Assembly (NCBI GenBank): GCA_024666565.1
Contig: CP088295.1
Coordinates: 3,224,001-3,288,000 of the forward strand
Origin: Svornostia abyssi
GTDB taxonomy: Bacteria > Actinomycetota > Thermoleophilia > Solirubrobacterales > Solirubrobacteraceae
Direction: 5' to 3'
DNA length: 64,000 nucleotides
Part shown: positions 17,417-26,514 of the stretch, piece after piece
Layout: each line of letters opens with the position of its first letter
Numbering within the stretch: the first letter of the stretch is position 1
Made by a program: the position numbers and the translations under genes
Notes under the pieces: model-generated
Told to the model about the DNA's origin: nothing
Databases searched by the model: none
Seen by the model: the letters and a program-made list of their open reading frames with translations, nothing else

Positions 17417-18736
17417 ATGACCGAAGAGCACCCCACCACGCCCGTCCGCACCGAAGTCCGCCACGTCGCCGATCCCAACCGCGTGCGCGTGGCCAGCTAC
17501 CTGGCCGAGCCGGAGGAGGTGGGCCGCGTCCTGCTGCTGTACAGCGGCGGCCTCGACACGAGCGTCATGCTCAAGTGGATTCAGGACGAGTACGAGGCCG
17601 AGGTCGTCGCGCTCACCGTCGAGCTGGGGCAGCCCGGTGAGGACTACGACGTGGTGAAGGGCAAGGCGCTGAACCTGGGCGCCATCGAGGCGATCGTCCA
17701 CGACGCGCGTCAGGAGTTCGCCGACGAGTACCTCATCCCGGCGATCAAGGCGAACGTCAACTACGGCGACGGCTACCCGGCGTTCACGTCGCTCGGCCGT
17801 CCGCTCATCGCCAAGCTCGCCGTCGAGTACGCCCGCAAGCACGGCTGCGACACGATCGCGCACGGCTGCACGGGCAAGGGCAACGACCAGGTCCGCATCG
17901 AGGCGACGGTCGCGACGCTCGCGCCCGAGTTGAAGGTCATCGCGCCGGTCCGCCAATGGAAGATGGGCCGCGACGAGGAGATCGCGTACGCCAACGAGCA
18001 CGGGATCCCGGTCAAGGGCGGGTCCGAGGGCGTCGCGCCGTACTCGATCGACGACAACCTGTGGGGCCGCTCGTCCGAGGGCCGCTGGATCGAGGACCTC
18101 ACCCACGCGCCCGACGACGACGTCTTCCAGCTCGTCACCCGGCCGGAGCTCGCGCCGGACGAGTCGGAGATCGTCACGATCACCTTCGAGCAGGGTGTCC
18201 CCGTCGCGCTGAACGGCGAGACGCTCGGCATCGTCGAGCTCATCGAGAAGGCCGCCGAGCTCGGGATGAAGCACGGGGTCGGCATCCTCGACCACATCGA
18301 GGACCGCATCGTGGGCCTGAAGGTCCGCGACATCTACGAGGTCCCGGCGGCGGCGATCATCCTGCCCGCCCACAAGGAGCTCGAGCGGCTCACCGGCACG
18401 ATCCACCAGAACCAGTTCAAGCCGGGGCTCGACCAGAAGTGGGCGTACCTCGTCTACGCGGGCCTGTGGTGGGAGCCGCTGCGCCTGGACCTGCAGGCGT
18501 ACATCGACCACGTGAACCTGCGTGTCACGGGCACGATCGGCATGAAGCTCTACAAGGGCAGCGCGCGGGTCGTCACCCGCGAGAGCCCGAACGCCGTGTA
18601 CGACGCGTCGCTCGCGTCGTTCGCCGAGTCGGGCGGCCTGTTCGCGCAGGACGCGTCGCCGGGCTTCATCGAGCTGTGGTCGCTGCAGTCGCGCCTGGCG
18701 TGGCAGATGCGCGAGCGCGACGGCGCGAACGACTAG
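17417..18736 (+). CDS. argG: Argininosuccinate synthase
   Basis: Joins citrulline and aspartate using ATP in the penultimate step of arginine synthesis. 439 aa. The N-type ATP pyrophosphatase loop is LLLYSGGLDTSVMLKW near residue 43; further motifs are HGCTGKGNDQVRIEA and YSIDDNLWGRSSEGRWIEDL. About 35 residues precede the core, an N-terminal extension compared with the usual 400-aa enzyme. ATG 17417 is preferred to an upstream in-frame start because of the -10 box at 17401. argH is not adjacent. The stop codon overlaps that of the convergent gene that follows, and a perfect hairpin lies just beyond. Confidence 0.95.
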   Translation: MTEEHPTTPVRTEVRHVADPNRVRVASYLAEPEEVGRVLLLYSGGLDTSVMLKWIQDEYEAEVVALTVELGQPGEDYDVVKGKALNLGAIEAIVHDARQEFADEYLIPAIKANVNYGDGYPAFTSLGRPLIAKLAVEYARKHGCDTIAHGCTGKGNDQVRIEATVATLAPELKVIAPVRQWKMGRDEEIAYANEHGIPVKGGSEGVAPYSIDDNLWGRSSEGRWIEDLTHAPDDDVFQLVTRPELAPDESEIVTITFEQGVPVALNGETLGIVELIEKAAELGMKHGVGILDHIEDRIVGLKVRDIYEVPAAAIILPAHKELERLTGTIHQNQFKPGLDQKWAYLVYAGLWWEPLRLDLQAYIDHVNLRVTGTIGMKLYKGSARVVTRESPNAVYDASLASFAESGGLFAQDASPGFIELWSLQSRLAWQMRERDGAND

Positions 18737-19032
18737 CCGAGCAGTCGCTGCGTGACCGGCCGCGGGAGCCGGTCACGGACGAGGGCGATGCCGATCCAGA
18801 GGGCCACGAGGAGGGCGGCGTTCAGCGGCCCCGGGGACTTCGACCAGCGCAGCTGCGGATAGCGCAGCACTCCGTGCCAGGCGAAAAAGCCCAGCAAGCG
18901 GACGGGAAGCCGTTCGAGCAGGAGCAGCAGCGCCAACCGGGTGGGTGACCACACGCGGTACCGGCGACGGACGGTCCATCGCCCGCTGGTGCGGGTGACG
19001 ACACCGACGACGAGGTAGCGCGACGTGCTCAT
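18733..19032 (-). CDS. Small hypothetical membrane protein
   Basis: A 99-aa protein read leftwards from ATG 19032. It has a basic first half (VVTRTSGRWTVRRRYRVW) followed by a hydrophobic stretch LALLLLLERL near residue 30 and a probable transmembrane helix LNAALLVALWIGIALV near residue 70, with an Arg-rich C-terminus. No family recognised. The start is supported by a -10 box TACCCT (19045-19040 on the minus strand) 7 nt upstream. Its 3' end encodes the hairpin at 18751-18777, and its stop overlaps the argG stop. It is divergent from the SCP2-like gene with only 53 bp between starts. Confidence 0.6.
   Translation of the reverse strand: MSTSRYLVVGVVTRTSGRWTVRRRYRVWSPTRLALLLLLERLPVRLLGFFAWHGVLRYPQLRWSKSPGPLNAALLVALWIGIALVRDRLPRPVTQRLLG
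18751..18777. terminator. Perfect 10-bp hairpin downstream of argG
   Basis: Arms 18751-18760 and 18768-18777 are exact complements with a 7-nt loop, beginning 14 nt after the argG stop. It lies inside the 3' end of the convergent small gene. It could terminate argG transcription, but no T-tract follows. Confidence 0.5.
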
Positions 19033-19039
19033 GGCGCGG

Positions 19040-19045
19040 AGGGTA
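19040..19045 (-). promoter_or_regulatory. -10 element of the small membrane protein gene
   Basis: On the minus strand this reads TACCCT, ending 7 nt before ATG 19032, consistent with a leaderless start. Confidence 0.45.
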
Positions 19046-19072
19046 CAGGCCCGAACCGTCCGCTCTGCCACG

Positions 19073-19078
19073 TACGTT
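19073..19078 (+). promoter_or_regulatory. -10 element of the SCP2-like coiled-coil gene
   Basis: TACGTT ends 7 nt before ATG 19086, which supports that ATG over the TTG at 19077. Confidence 0.45.
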
Positions 19079-19085
19079 GCGAGCC

Positions 19086-20892
19086 ATGGTTCCCGCCGTC
19101 CCGCCTGAGTTCGCCCCCGTCGAAGTCGACCGCGTCGTGTGGTCGCCGACCGGTCCCGACAGCGGGACCGTCGAGGTCGTGGTGGAGGGCCGCTGGCGCG
19201 GCGCTCCCATGCCCACCACACCGCTCCTCCTCGTCGAAGAAGCGGGGCTGCGCCGCCGGTTCGGCGCCCGCGGCGAGCAGCGTCCCGGCCCGACCGGCGC
19301 GTTCAGCGCCGCTTTCACGCTGCCGTCGCGCCTGCGCGGCGAACTGCAGACCGGCGCGGCGCTGCGCCTGGGAGCTGCCGAGGTGTCGCTGCCCGCCGCG
19401 CGGGTGGGCGCGACCGTCGGCGCCGAGGTCATCGAACCGTCCGTGCTCATGGACCGCCGCGCCCAGCGTGAGGAGCCCGTGGTGCTCGCGGAGCGCATCG
19501 AGCGCGAGCGCGAGGCGCGCGCCCGGGCGGAGGCCGAGCGCGACGCACTGGCGCAGGAGATCGCCGCGGCGCGATCGTCGGCGCCGGACGAGGGTCTGGA
19601 GCTGGACGAGTTGCGCCGGCTGCGCGCGCGGGTGGACGATCTGAACGACGCGCTCATCACCCTCGCGGGCGAGCTGCGGGTGCGGCTGCGCGACGAAGCG
19701 GCGGCTCGCTGGGTCGCTGAGGCGGAGCTGCGGACCGAGCGCGCGCACGTCGGCGCGCTGAGCGCGGAGGTCGCCTCGCTGCGCGGCGAGGCACCCGCGA
19801 CGGTCGAGCCGGCGGCGATGCCCCCGGCGTTCGCTCCACCCCCGGAGGCGGAGGCGACGATCGCGAATCTCGGCCGCGCCGCCGAGCGGCTGCGCGAGCG
19901 CGCCGAGCATCTCGCGGCCGACGCCCAGGTGCTCCCCGACGCGGCGCCCGTGGCGGAGCCTGCAGGCGATGCCGGCCACGGGGCGATCCCGTCGCCGGCC
20001 GATGACCCGGATGTGCTCGCGCAGGTCGTCGACGGCTTCGGGGTCACCATCGAGCAGGACGCGATCACCCCCGCCGCCCTGGCCGCCGTCGATCCGCTCC
20101 CGGACCTGGCGCCCCCGCGCGTCGAGCGCGTCGTCGAACTCGCGCCGCGGGTGGTCAACGATCAGCTCTTCACCTTCTGGCTGACGAACGCGATCGAGCA
20201 GCTCGACACCGTCGATCGCCCAGCCGCTGCGGACGCCGTCGTCGCGCTGTTGCCGCTCCAAGGCCCGGTCATGCGCCGCAAGCTCACCTACGACCTCACG
20301 ATCGAGCCGCTTGCGCCGCGTCGGGTCGTGCTCGGCAAGCGCACGTTTGCCGTGGAGGAGCACGAGGAGGGCCTCGAGCTGCCGAAGCCCGACGTGGCCG
20401 TGACCGGCACGCCCGCGAACATCGCTCCGCTCGTCGCCCGGCGGCGCGTGGCGCGGCGTGACGCTCGAGACGACGGGGCGCAAGCGCAAGCTCAAGCGTC
20501 TGTTCCGCGCGCGTCGGCGCCCGGTGACGCTCGGCGACGTCGTCCGGTCCGGGATCCCGTTCGACTGCGGGCTGGCGCTGCGACTCCTCGCGGTGTCGGT
20601 CAAGCCCGAGTGGACGTCGGGCTATCGCTTCCATGTCGCGTACCGCGTGGGCGAGGACGATGGGCAGGTCTGGCTCGTCCGCGTCGCCGACGGCCGGCTG
20701 GTGACGGTGACGGACGGCGGAGACCCGACCGCGACCGCGACGGTCGAGGCGCCGTCGTGCGCCGGGCTGCTCGCGCACCTGACCCGCACCGAGCCCCCGG
20801 CGGAGGGGCCCACCACCGTTGCCGGAGATCCGGCGGCAGCCGCGTCGCTCGCGCGCTGGTTCGATCGGGCGCAGGGTTTCAAAGTCCTGTGA
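19086..20892 (+). CDS. Coiled-coil protein with two SCP2-like domains, frameshifted
   Basis: About 601 aa if one extra base near 20438 is removed. Domain order as I read it: an N-terminal beta-rich domain (VEVDRVVWSPTG to about residue 120), a long Glu/Arg/Ala coiled coil (about 135-290, e.g. RIEREREARARAEAERDAL), a linker, then two SCP2-like (sterol carrier) modules. The first has YDLTIEPLAP, VAVTGTPANIAPLVAGG and a closing RKRKLKRLF; the second has WLVRVADGRLVTVTDGG, ATVEAPSCAGLLAHL and TTVAGDPAAAASLARWFDRAQ. The frame breaks inside module 1; the downstream half lacks a start of its own and the join restores the module, so it is one gene. SCP2 folds bind lipids or act as accessory domains; the function here is unknown. 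Confidence 0.6.
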
Positions 20893-20895
20893 CAG

Positions 20896-20997
20896 TGGCA
20901 TCCTGCGGCCGGAGGCCTTGGATGCCATTGCGAGAACTCGCCTGCGGCTCCTTCTCGCGGGCTCGTGGCGTTTCGACAAACTCCCGCAACGTGCGGG
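20896..20997 (+). terminator. Three consecutive hairpins between the SCP2-like gene and dnaE
   Basis: Hairpin 1 has perfect 8-bp arms (20896-20903 and 20920-20927) with a nested GGCC/GGCC pair. Hairpin 2 has 7-bp arms (20930-20936 and 20952-20958). Hairpin 3 has 6-bp arms (20983-20988 and 20992-20997). The first starts 3 nt after the stop codon and is a good terminator candidate; the others may belong to it or to the dnaE upstream region. Confidence 0.55.
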
Positions 20998-21028
20998 GAA
21001 GAGGGGTCGCGCCATCCGGGCCGGTCCC

Positions 21029-21034
21029 TAATCT
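21029..21034 (+). promoter_or_regulatory. -10 element of dnaE
   Basis: TAATCT matches the consensus well. It is 3 nt before ATG 21038 and 9 nt before GTG 21044. Only the GTG leaves room for a transcription start, so GTG 21044 is the likelier initiation codon. Confidence 0.5.
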
Positions 21035-21043
21035 CGGATGCCC

Positions 21044-24000
21044 GTGAGCACGCCGTCCTGCGCCCATCTGCACGTCCACTCCGAGTACTCGCTGCTCGAC
21101 GGCGCGTGCAAGATCGAGGCCCTTGCCGAGCGTGCCGCCGCGTTCGGCCAGCCCGCGCTGGGCCTCACCGACCACGGCGTGATGAACGGCTCGGTCGAGC
21201 TGTACAAGGCCGCGAAGAAGCACGGCATCAACCCGATCGTCGGGTGCGAGATCTACTTCGTCGACGACCGCAAGGCCGACTCGTCGGTCCGGCGCGAGCG
21301 CAACCACCTCACCCTGCTGGCCTCGAGTGACGAGGGGTACCGCAACCTCGTGAAGCTCTCGTCCGCGGGCTTCCTCGAGGGGCTCAACCGCGGCAAGCCC
21401 TCGGTCGACATGGAGCTTCTCGAGCGCCACAGCGAGGGGATCGTGGCCCTCACGGGCTGCCTGGCCTCGCGGTTCTGCCAGCGCCTGGTCAACGACCGGT
21501 TCGACGAGGCGCGCGCGCACGCGGACGAGCTCCTGCAGGTGTTCGGCCGCGACAACGTCTACTTCGAGGTTCAGAAGAACGGCATCGCCGATCAGGACAA
21601 GGCCAACGAGGGCATCGTGAAGATCGCCCGGGAGCTCGGTCGCCCGCTCGTCGGCACCGCTGACGTGCACTACCTCCGCAAGGAGGACTACCACCACCAC
21701 ACGGCGCTGCTGTGCGTGCAGACCAAGAGCACGCTCGCCGCGCCGAAGATGACCTTCGACACGAACGAGTTCTTCCTCAAGAGCAACGAGGAGATGGCCG
21801 CGGCGTTCGCCGAATGGCCGGACGCGCTGCCCACGACGCTCGAGATCGCCGAACGCTGCAGCGTCGACATCGAACTCGGGCGTCAGCTCATCCCGCGCTA
21901 CCTGCCCGAGGGGCAGGACGAGCACCAGTACCTGCGCGAGAAGGTCATGGAGGGACTGCGCGCCCGGTACGGCGATCCGCCGCCGGCGGAGGCGATCGAG
22001 CGCATGGAGTACGAGCTCGGCGTCATCACGAAGATGGGGTTCGACGCCTACTTCCTCATCGTGTGGGACTTCGTCAAGTGGGCGAAGGACAACGGCATCG
22101 CCGTCGGCCCGGGCCGTGGGTCGGCCGCCGGCTCGCTCGTCGCGTACTGCCTGCAGATCACCGACGTCGACCCGCTGCGCTACGACCTGCTCTTCGAGCG
22201 GTTCCTCAATCCCGAGCGCGTGTCGATGCCGGATATCGACATCGATTTCTCGGTCCGCGGCCGCGAGCGCGTCATGCAGTACGTCGTCGAGCGCTACGGC
22301 CGCGAGTCGGTGGCGCAGATCGTCACCTTCGGCAAGATGTTCCCGCGGGCGGCCACCCGCGACGCCGCGCGCGTGCTCGGCCACCCGTACCAGAAGGGCG
22401 ACGAGCTGGCCAAGCTCATCCCCGACCCGCAGCAGGGTCGCCCGCCCTCCTTCGCGGACTGCCTCACCGAGGGGCAGGATCTGAAGAAGGCCTACGACGC
22501 CGACCCGGTCGCCAAGCAGATCGTCGACGTCGCGCAGGGCCTCGAGGGCATCGTCCGCAACTCGTCGATCCACGCCGCCGCGGTCGTCATCGCGGGCATG
22601 CCGCTCACGGACATCGTGCCGCTGCAGCTCGCCGACGCGGGCATGGGCGCAGACGGCCAGCGTCAGTACCGCATGGTCACGCAGTACTCGATGAAGCCCG
22701 TCGAGGAGCTCGGCCTGCTGAAGATGGACTTCCTGGGCCTGCGCAACCTCGACGTCATCGAGGACGCGCTGGACATCATCGGCCGCTCCACCGGAGAACG
22801 TCCGGACATGGCGACGCTGCCGCTCGACGACGCGAAGTCGTACGACATGCTCGCGCGCGGCGACTCCGTCGGCGTGTTCCAGTTCGAGTCCGAGGGCATG
22901 CAGGAGGCGCTGAAGAAGGTGCGCCCCACGGAGTTCGACGACCTCGTGGCGCTCGTGGCGCTGTACCGCCCGGGCGCGATGGACCAGATCCCGACGTACG
23001 CGCGCGGCAAGCGCGATCCGGACACGGTCAACATCCCCGACCCGCGGCTCGAGCCGATCATCGGCGGCACGAAGGGCGTGATCCTGTACCAGGAGCAGGC
23101 CATGCTCATCTCCAAGGAGCTGGCCGGCTTCTCGGGCGCGCAGGCCGACGACCTCCGCAAGGCGATCGGCAAGAAGAACCGCGAGGCGATGGCCAAGCTC
23201 AAGCCCGCGTTCTACGAAGGCTGCCGGGCGTCGGGGACTCCCGATTCGCTCATCGAGTGGCTGTGGAACACGAACGAGAAGTCGGCCGACTACTCCTTCA
23301 ACCGCTCGCACGCGGCCTGCTACGCACTGATCGCGTACCGGACCGCCTGGCTGAAGGCCAACTACCCGGCCGAGTACATGGCGGCGCTGATCTCGTCGGT
23401 CATGGACACGAAGGACAAGGTCCCGTTCTTCGTCGACCAGACCGAGCGGATGGGCATCAGCGTGCTTCCGCCCGACGTCAACGAGTCCGACCACGCGTTC
23501 GTCGTCGTCGACGGCAACATCCGCTTCGGCCTGGACGCGGTCAAGGGCGTCGGCTACGCCGCGGTGGAGGCGATCAAGGCCTCGCGCGCAGAGGGCGGCC
23601 CGTTCACCGACCTGTGGGACTTCTGCGCGCGCGTCGACTCGCGGGCGGTGAACAAGAAGTCGATCGAGGCGCTCATCAAGTGCGGGGCCTTCGAGCAGAC
23701 GGGCGCGACCCGGAAGGGCATGCTCGAGGTCCTCGAGCAGGCGCAGGCCGCCGGCCAGAAGGCCCAGCAGGACGCGATCATCGGCCAGGGCTCGATCTTC
23801 GACGACGTCTTCGGTAACGCCGACAGCGGCAACGGGGCCGCGGCCGCGTTCGCGGCGCCCGCGCACCCGCCGATCCCGACCGAGGAGTTCGAGCAGAACG
23901 AGCTCTTGGCGATCGAGAAGGAGTCGCTCGGCCTGTTCATCAGCGCGCACCCGTTGAAGGACGTGCGCGACGCCCTGCGCGTGAAGGTCGATGCTTCGCT

Positions 24001-24580
24001 GGCCGAGATGGCCGAGCGCAAGGACGGCGACTGGGTCACGGCCGGCGGGATCATCACGCAGGCGAAGAAGATCCGCACCCGCAACGGTGACAACATGATG
24101 TTCGCCACGCTCGACGACCTCGAGGGTTCGGTCGAGCTCATCGTCTTCGCGAAGACCCTCGCTGAGTGCGAGGCGACGCTGCAGGTCGACAACGTCGTGC
24201 TCGTGCGCGGCCGGGTGGACCACAAGGACGCGTCCAAGACGAACATCGTCGTGCAGGCCGTCGACCTCTTCCAGCCGACCGCCGACGAGGTCGAGGCCGC
24301 AAAGGCGGAGATGGCCACGCGCCAGGTCGGCCCGGAGCCCCTGCACCTCGTGCTCGACGCCGCGCGCCTGCCGGCGACCGTGATCGACGACCTTCGCGAC
24401 GTGCTGCACAACTTCCCCGGCGAGTCCGAGGTAATCCTCGAGGTCCAGATGCGCGACGCCGACTCCCGCAAGCTGAAGCTGGGCAAGGAGTTCCGGGTCG
24501 CGCCGACGGCCACGCTGCGTGCCGAGCTCGAGGCGATCCTCGGGCCGGTCGTCACCGCCGAGGCCGCCGCGGCGGTCTAG
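21044..24580 (+). CDS. dnaE: DNA polymerase III alpha subunit
   Basis: Replicative polymerase, 1,178 aa from GTG 21044 (1,180 from ATG 21038). The N-terminal PHP domain begins HLHVHSEYSLLDGACK. The C-family polymerase domain has the catalytic aspartates in MPDIDIDFSVRGRERVMQYV near residue 400 and GPGRGSAAGSLVAYCL before it. The finger region includes YSFNRSHAACYALIAYRTAW near 750. A helix-hairpin-helix and beta-binding region follow, then the OB fold (WVTAGGIITQAKKIRTRNGD, near 1000) and a C-terminal domain. This is the DnaE1 type, with no PolC-style exonuclease. The stop codon overlaps, on the opposite strand, the stop of the epimerase gene. Confidence 0.97.
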   Translation: MSTPSCAHLHVHSEYSLLDGACKIEALAERAAAFGQPALGLTDHGVMNGSVELYKAAKKHGINPIVGCEIYFVDDRKADSSVRRERNHLTLLASSDEGYRNLVKLSSAGFLEGLNRGKPSVDMELLERHSEGIVALTGCLASRFCQRLVNDRFDEARAHADELLQVFGRDNVYFEVQKNGIADQDKANEGIVKIARELGRPLVGTADVHYLRKEDYHHHTALLCVQTKSTLAAPKMTFDTNEFFLKSNEEMAAAFAEWPDALPTTLEIAERCSVDIELGRQLIPRYLPEGQDEHQYLREKVMEGLRARYGDPPPAEAIERMEYELGVITKMGFDAYFLIVWDFVKWAKDNGIAVGPGRGSAAGSLVAYCLQITDVDPLRYDLLFERFLNPERVSMPDIDIDFSVRGRERVMQYVVERYGRESVAQIVTFGKMFPRAATRDAARVLGHPYQKGDELAKLIPDPQQGRPPSFADCLTEGQDLKKAYDADPVAKQIVDVAQGLEGIVRNSSIHAAAVVIAGMPLTDIVPLQLADAGMGADGQRQYRMVTQYSMKPVEELGLLKMDFLGLRNLDVIEDALDIIGRSTGERPDMATLPLDDAKSYDMLARGDSVGVFQFESEGMQEALKKVRPTEFDDLVALVALYRPGAMDQIPTYARGKRDPDTVNIPDPRLEPIIGGTKGVILYQEQAMLISKELAGFSGAQADDLRKAIGKKNREAMAKLKPAFYEGCRASGTPDSLIEWLWNTNEKSADYSFNRSHAACYALIAYRTAWLKANYPAEYMAALISSVMDTKDKVPFFVDQTERMGISVLPPDVNESDHAFVVVDGNIRFGLDAVKGVGYAAVEAIKASRAEGGPFTDLWDFCARVDSRAVNKKSIEALIKCGAFEQTGATRKGMLEVLEQAQAAGQKAQQDAIIGQGSIFDDVFGNADSGNGAAAAFAAPAHPPIPTEEFEQNELLAIEKESLGLFISAHPLKDVRDALRVKVDASLAEMAERKDGDWVTAGGIITQAKKIRTRNGDNMMFATLDDLEGSVELIVFAKTLAECEATLQVDNVVLVRGRVDHKDASKTNIVVQAVDLFQPTADEVEAAKAEMATRQVGPEPLHLVLDAARLPATVIDDLRDVLHNFPGESEVILEVQMRDADSRKLKLGKEFRVAPTATLRAELEAILGPVVTAEAAAAV

Positions 24581-25434
24581 CGCCGCAACCAGTCCACGTA
24601 GTCGCGAATCCCGTCCTCGACGGGGCGGCAGGTCATCGGCAGCAGCACGTCCTCCGGCCCGGCCTCGTAGGAGCGCTCGTCACCGGGTGGCGGTTCGCCG
24701 CCGGGCGTCTCGATCGGCGTGTCGTTCCCGCTGGCCTCGACGACGGCGCGAGCGGCGTCAAGGAGCGGGGTCGGCGCGCCACTGGCGGCGAGCACGATCG
24801 GTGCCGGGGCGCCCGCGCGGAGCATGTCGTCGAGCGCGGCCACGAGGTCGTCGACGTAGACGAAGTCGCGGGTGCGCATCGGATCGCCGGGGATGACGAT
24901 CGGCTCGCCTCGCAGCGCCCGGTCCGCGAAGGCCGCGATCGCACCGGTCGCACCTTCGGCCCGGACCTGGCCGGGGCCGAACACCGATGTGAGGCGGACG
25001 ATCACGCTGCGCGCCTCGTGTGCCCGGCACGCCTGCTCGCCGAGGAACTTCGAGGCGCCGTACGGGTCCGGGCTCGGGATGATCGGCGCGCGGACGGAGG
25101 AGGGGTAGACGAGCAGCGCGTCATGGGCGCGGCAGGCCTCCAGCAGGTTCAGCGTGGTGCCGGCGTTGCCGAGCACTGCGGCCGCAGGGTGCTCGCGGGC
25201 ATACGCGGGGGAGGGGACGCCCGCGAAGTGCAGCACGGCCTCGTGGTCGGCCACGAGGTCCCGGGCCTCCGGTGCGGCGGCATCGACGGTCACGACGCCA
25301 TCGAGGTCGCGTGACGCCGCCCGGGCTCGTGCGCCCGGGCGGGTCAGCGCAGTGACGTCGTGGCCCATCTCGCGCAGTAGGACCGTCGCGCGCCATCCGA
25401 GGTAGCCGGTCGCTCCGGTGATCAGCAGCCGCAT
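24577..25434 (-). CDS. NAD-dependent epimerase/dehydratase family protein
   Basis: A 285-aa extended short-chain dehydrogenase, of the type that modifies nucleotide sugars or reduces related substrates. The N-terminal NAD-binding motif is ITGATGYLGWRATVLL. The catalytic Y-x-x-x-K is in DPYGASKFLGEQACR near residue 122, with a Ser in VYPSSVRAP before it. VIVRLTSVFGPGQ and TRDFVYVDDLVAAL are typical of UDP-sugar epimerases. The substrate cannot be named. It faces dnaE tail to tail with overlapping stops and is not in an operon with sugar genes. Confidence 0.88.
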   Translation of the reverse strand: MRLLITGATGYLGWRATVLLREMGHDVTALTRPGARARAASRDLDGVVTVDAAAPEARDLVADHEAVLHFAGVPSPAYAREHPAAAVLGNAGTTLNLLEACRAHDALLVYPSSVRAPIIPSPDPYGASKFLGEQACRAHEARSVIVRLTSVFGPGQVRAEGATGAIAAFADRALRGEPIVIPGDPMRTRDFVYVDDLVAALDDMLRAGAPAPIVLAASGAPTPLLDAARAVVEASGNDTPIETPGGEPPPGDERSYEAGPEDVLLPMTCRPVEDGIRDYVDWLRR

Positions 25435-25455
25435 CGCGGCGCCGATCCTCGCACG

Positions 25456-26484
25456 TCAGCGCCGGACGGTGATGGATGTCGCGCGCAGGGTCCGCACGTT
25501 GCCCGCCGCGTCACGCGCGGCCGTCCTGACAAGGAGCTTGACCTTGCGCCGGCCGCGCAGAGCGCGCTTGCCGGATGTCGTGAGCCGAGTCGCCACCTTC
25601 ACGGTGCCGGCGCCCGCTGCGTTGGCGCTGCCGCGGCCAACGATCCTGCGGCCGAGCAGCAGCTGTTGGGTGACGACCGCGGCCTCGTCGACGGTCACGC
25701 TGGACACCAGCCCGCGAGTGCGCAGGGCGGCGAGGCGCGGGACCGCCTTGACCCTGAGCACTGCCTGCGGCGCCGCCGTGTCGGCCGGTGGCGGGGGCGG
25801 CGTCGGGTCCACCGGTGGTGACTGCGGCAGCACGGTCGGCACTGCACCGAGCGCCGCGCACGTCCCGACGGGCGCGGTGTGGGTGATCGCCATGGTGCCC
25901 TCTTCGGAGGGCGTGGCGTAGTCGTAGGACTGGCGGACGTAAGCCTGCGCGCCCGGGTTGATGGCGGGAGCGTAGGTCCCGGAGGTCACGCCGCCCGAGC
26001 TCTCCAGCCCGACGGCCTGGGCGCCGCCGATCACGCCGAGCTGCACCTGCTTCCAGTGCGGGGAGACGTCCAGCTGTGCGGCGAGCTGCGTGCCGCCCAT
26101 GGCAAGGCAGGTCGACGGGCGGAGCTTCGGCACGCCCTCATAGACGACGATCGCCCGCTGGACGGAGCTGTCGCTGGCCGGCTTGAAGTACTGGTCGATG
26201 GTGGCCCGGTCGTTGGGCAGCAGCGTGCCGACGGGCAGCGTGGCGCACATCATGCCCGCGCCGCAGTCCGTCATCGGCACGCTCTTGAGCAGGGTGCCCC
26301 CTTCGCCGCGACGCAGCGAGAGCTCGAGCTGTGATGTGGCGGTGGTTCTCGCGGTGATCGTGGTCTGAGGACCGGTGATCACCTCGATCTCGCTGTGGAG
26401 TGGGGCCCCTGCAGCAGCGGCGGGCACGGCGAGGGTGGTGAGTGCGGCCGTGAGGAGCGCGGCGCGGGCGTTGATCGGTGACAT
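25456..26484 (-). CDS. Secreted protein with proline-rich linker and C-terminal beta domain
   Basis: A 342-aa protein. Residues 1-27 are a signal peptide (TLAVPAAAAGAP). The N-terminal domain (about 28-225) has few cysteines (TDCGAGMMCATLP, STCLAMGG, GTCAALG), consistent with disulphides. A Pro-rich linker (about 228-245, DPTPPPPPADTAAP) joins it to a C-terminal domain (about 250-342) with ALRTRGLVSSVTVDEAAVV and RKVKLLVRTAARDAAGNVR. This tail pattern recurs in other secreted proteins of Solirubrobacterales. I recognise no function. The start codon lies just 3' of a hairpin with 6-bp arms (26485-26490 and 26496-26501) that follows nfo. Confidence 0.7.
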   Translation of the reverse strand: MSPINARAALLTAALTTLAVPAAAAGAPLHSEIEVITGPQTTITARTTATSQLELSLRRGEGGTLLKSVPMTDCGAGMMCATLPVGTLLPNDRATIDQYFKPASDSSVQRAIVVYEGVPKLRPSTCLAMGGTQLAAQLDVSPHWKQVQLGVIGGAQAVGLESSGGVTSGTYAPAINPGAQAYVRQSYDYATPSEEGTMAITHTAPVGTCAALGAVPTVLPQSPPVDPTPPPPPADTAAPQAVLRVKAVPRLAALRTRGLVSSVTVDEAAVVTQQLLLGRRIVGRGSANAAGAGTVKVATRLTTSGKRALRGRRKVKLLVRTAARDAAGNVRTLRATSITVRR

Positions 26485-26501
26485 GGCCCCAGAAGGGGGC
26501 C
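26485..26501 (-). terminator. Hairpin between nfo and the secreted protein gene
   Basis: Six-base perfect arms with a 5-nt loop fill the space directly before the start codon of the downstream gene. It could end nfo transcription, or fold over the next gene's start and lower its translation. Both are inference. Confidence 0.35.
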
Positions 26502-26514
26502 GGGCGCTCGAGCT

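Noticed and set aside
20461..21047. C-terminal extension of the SCP2-like gene in its original frame down to 21047
   Set aside because: After about 20460 this frame is Arg-rich nonsense and overlaps the dnaE start, whereas another frame encodes a clean second SCP2-like module.
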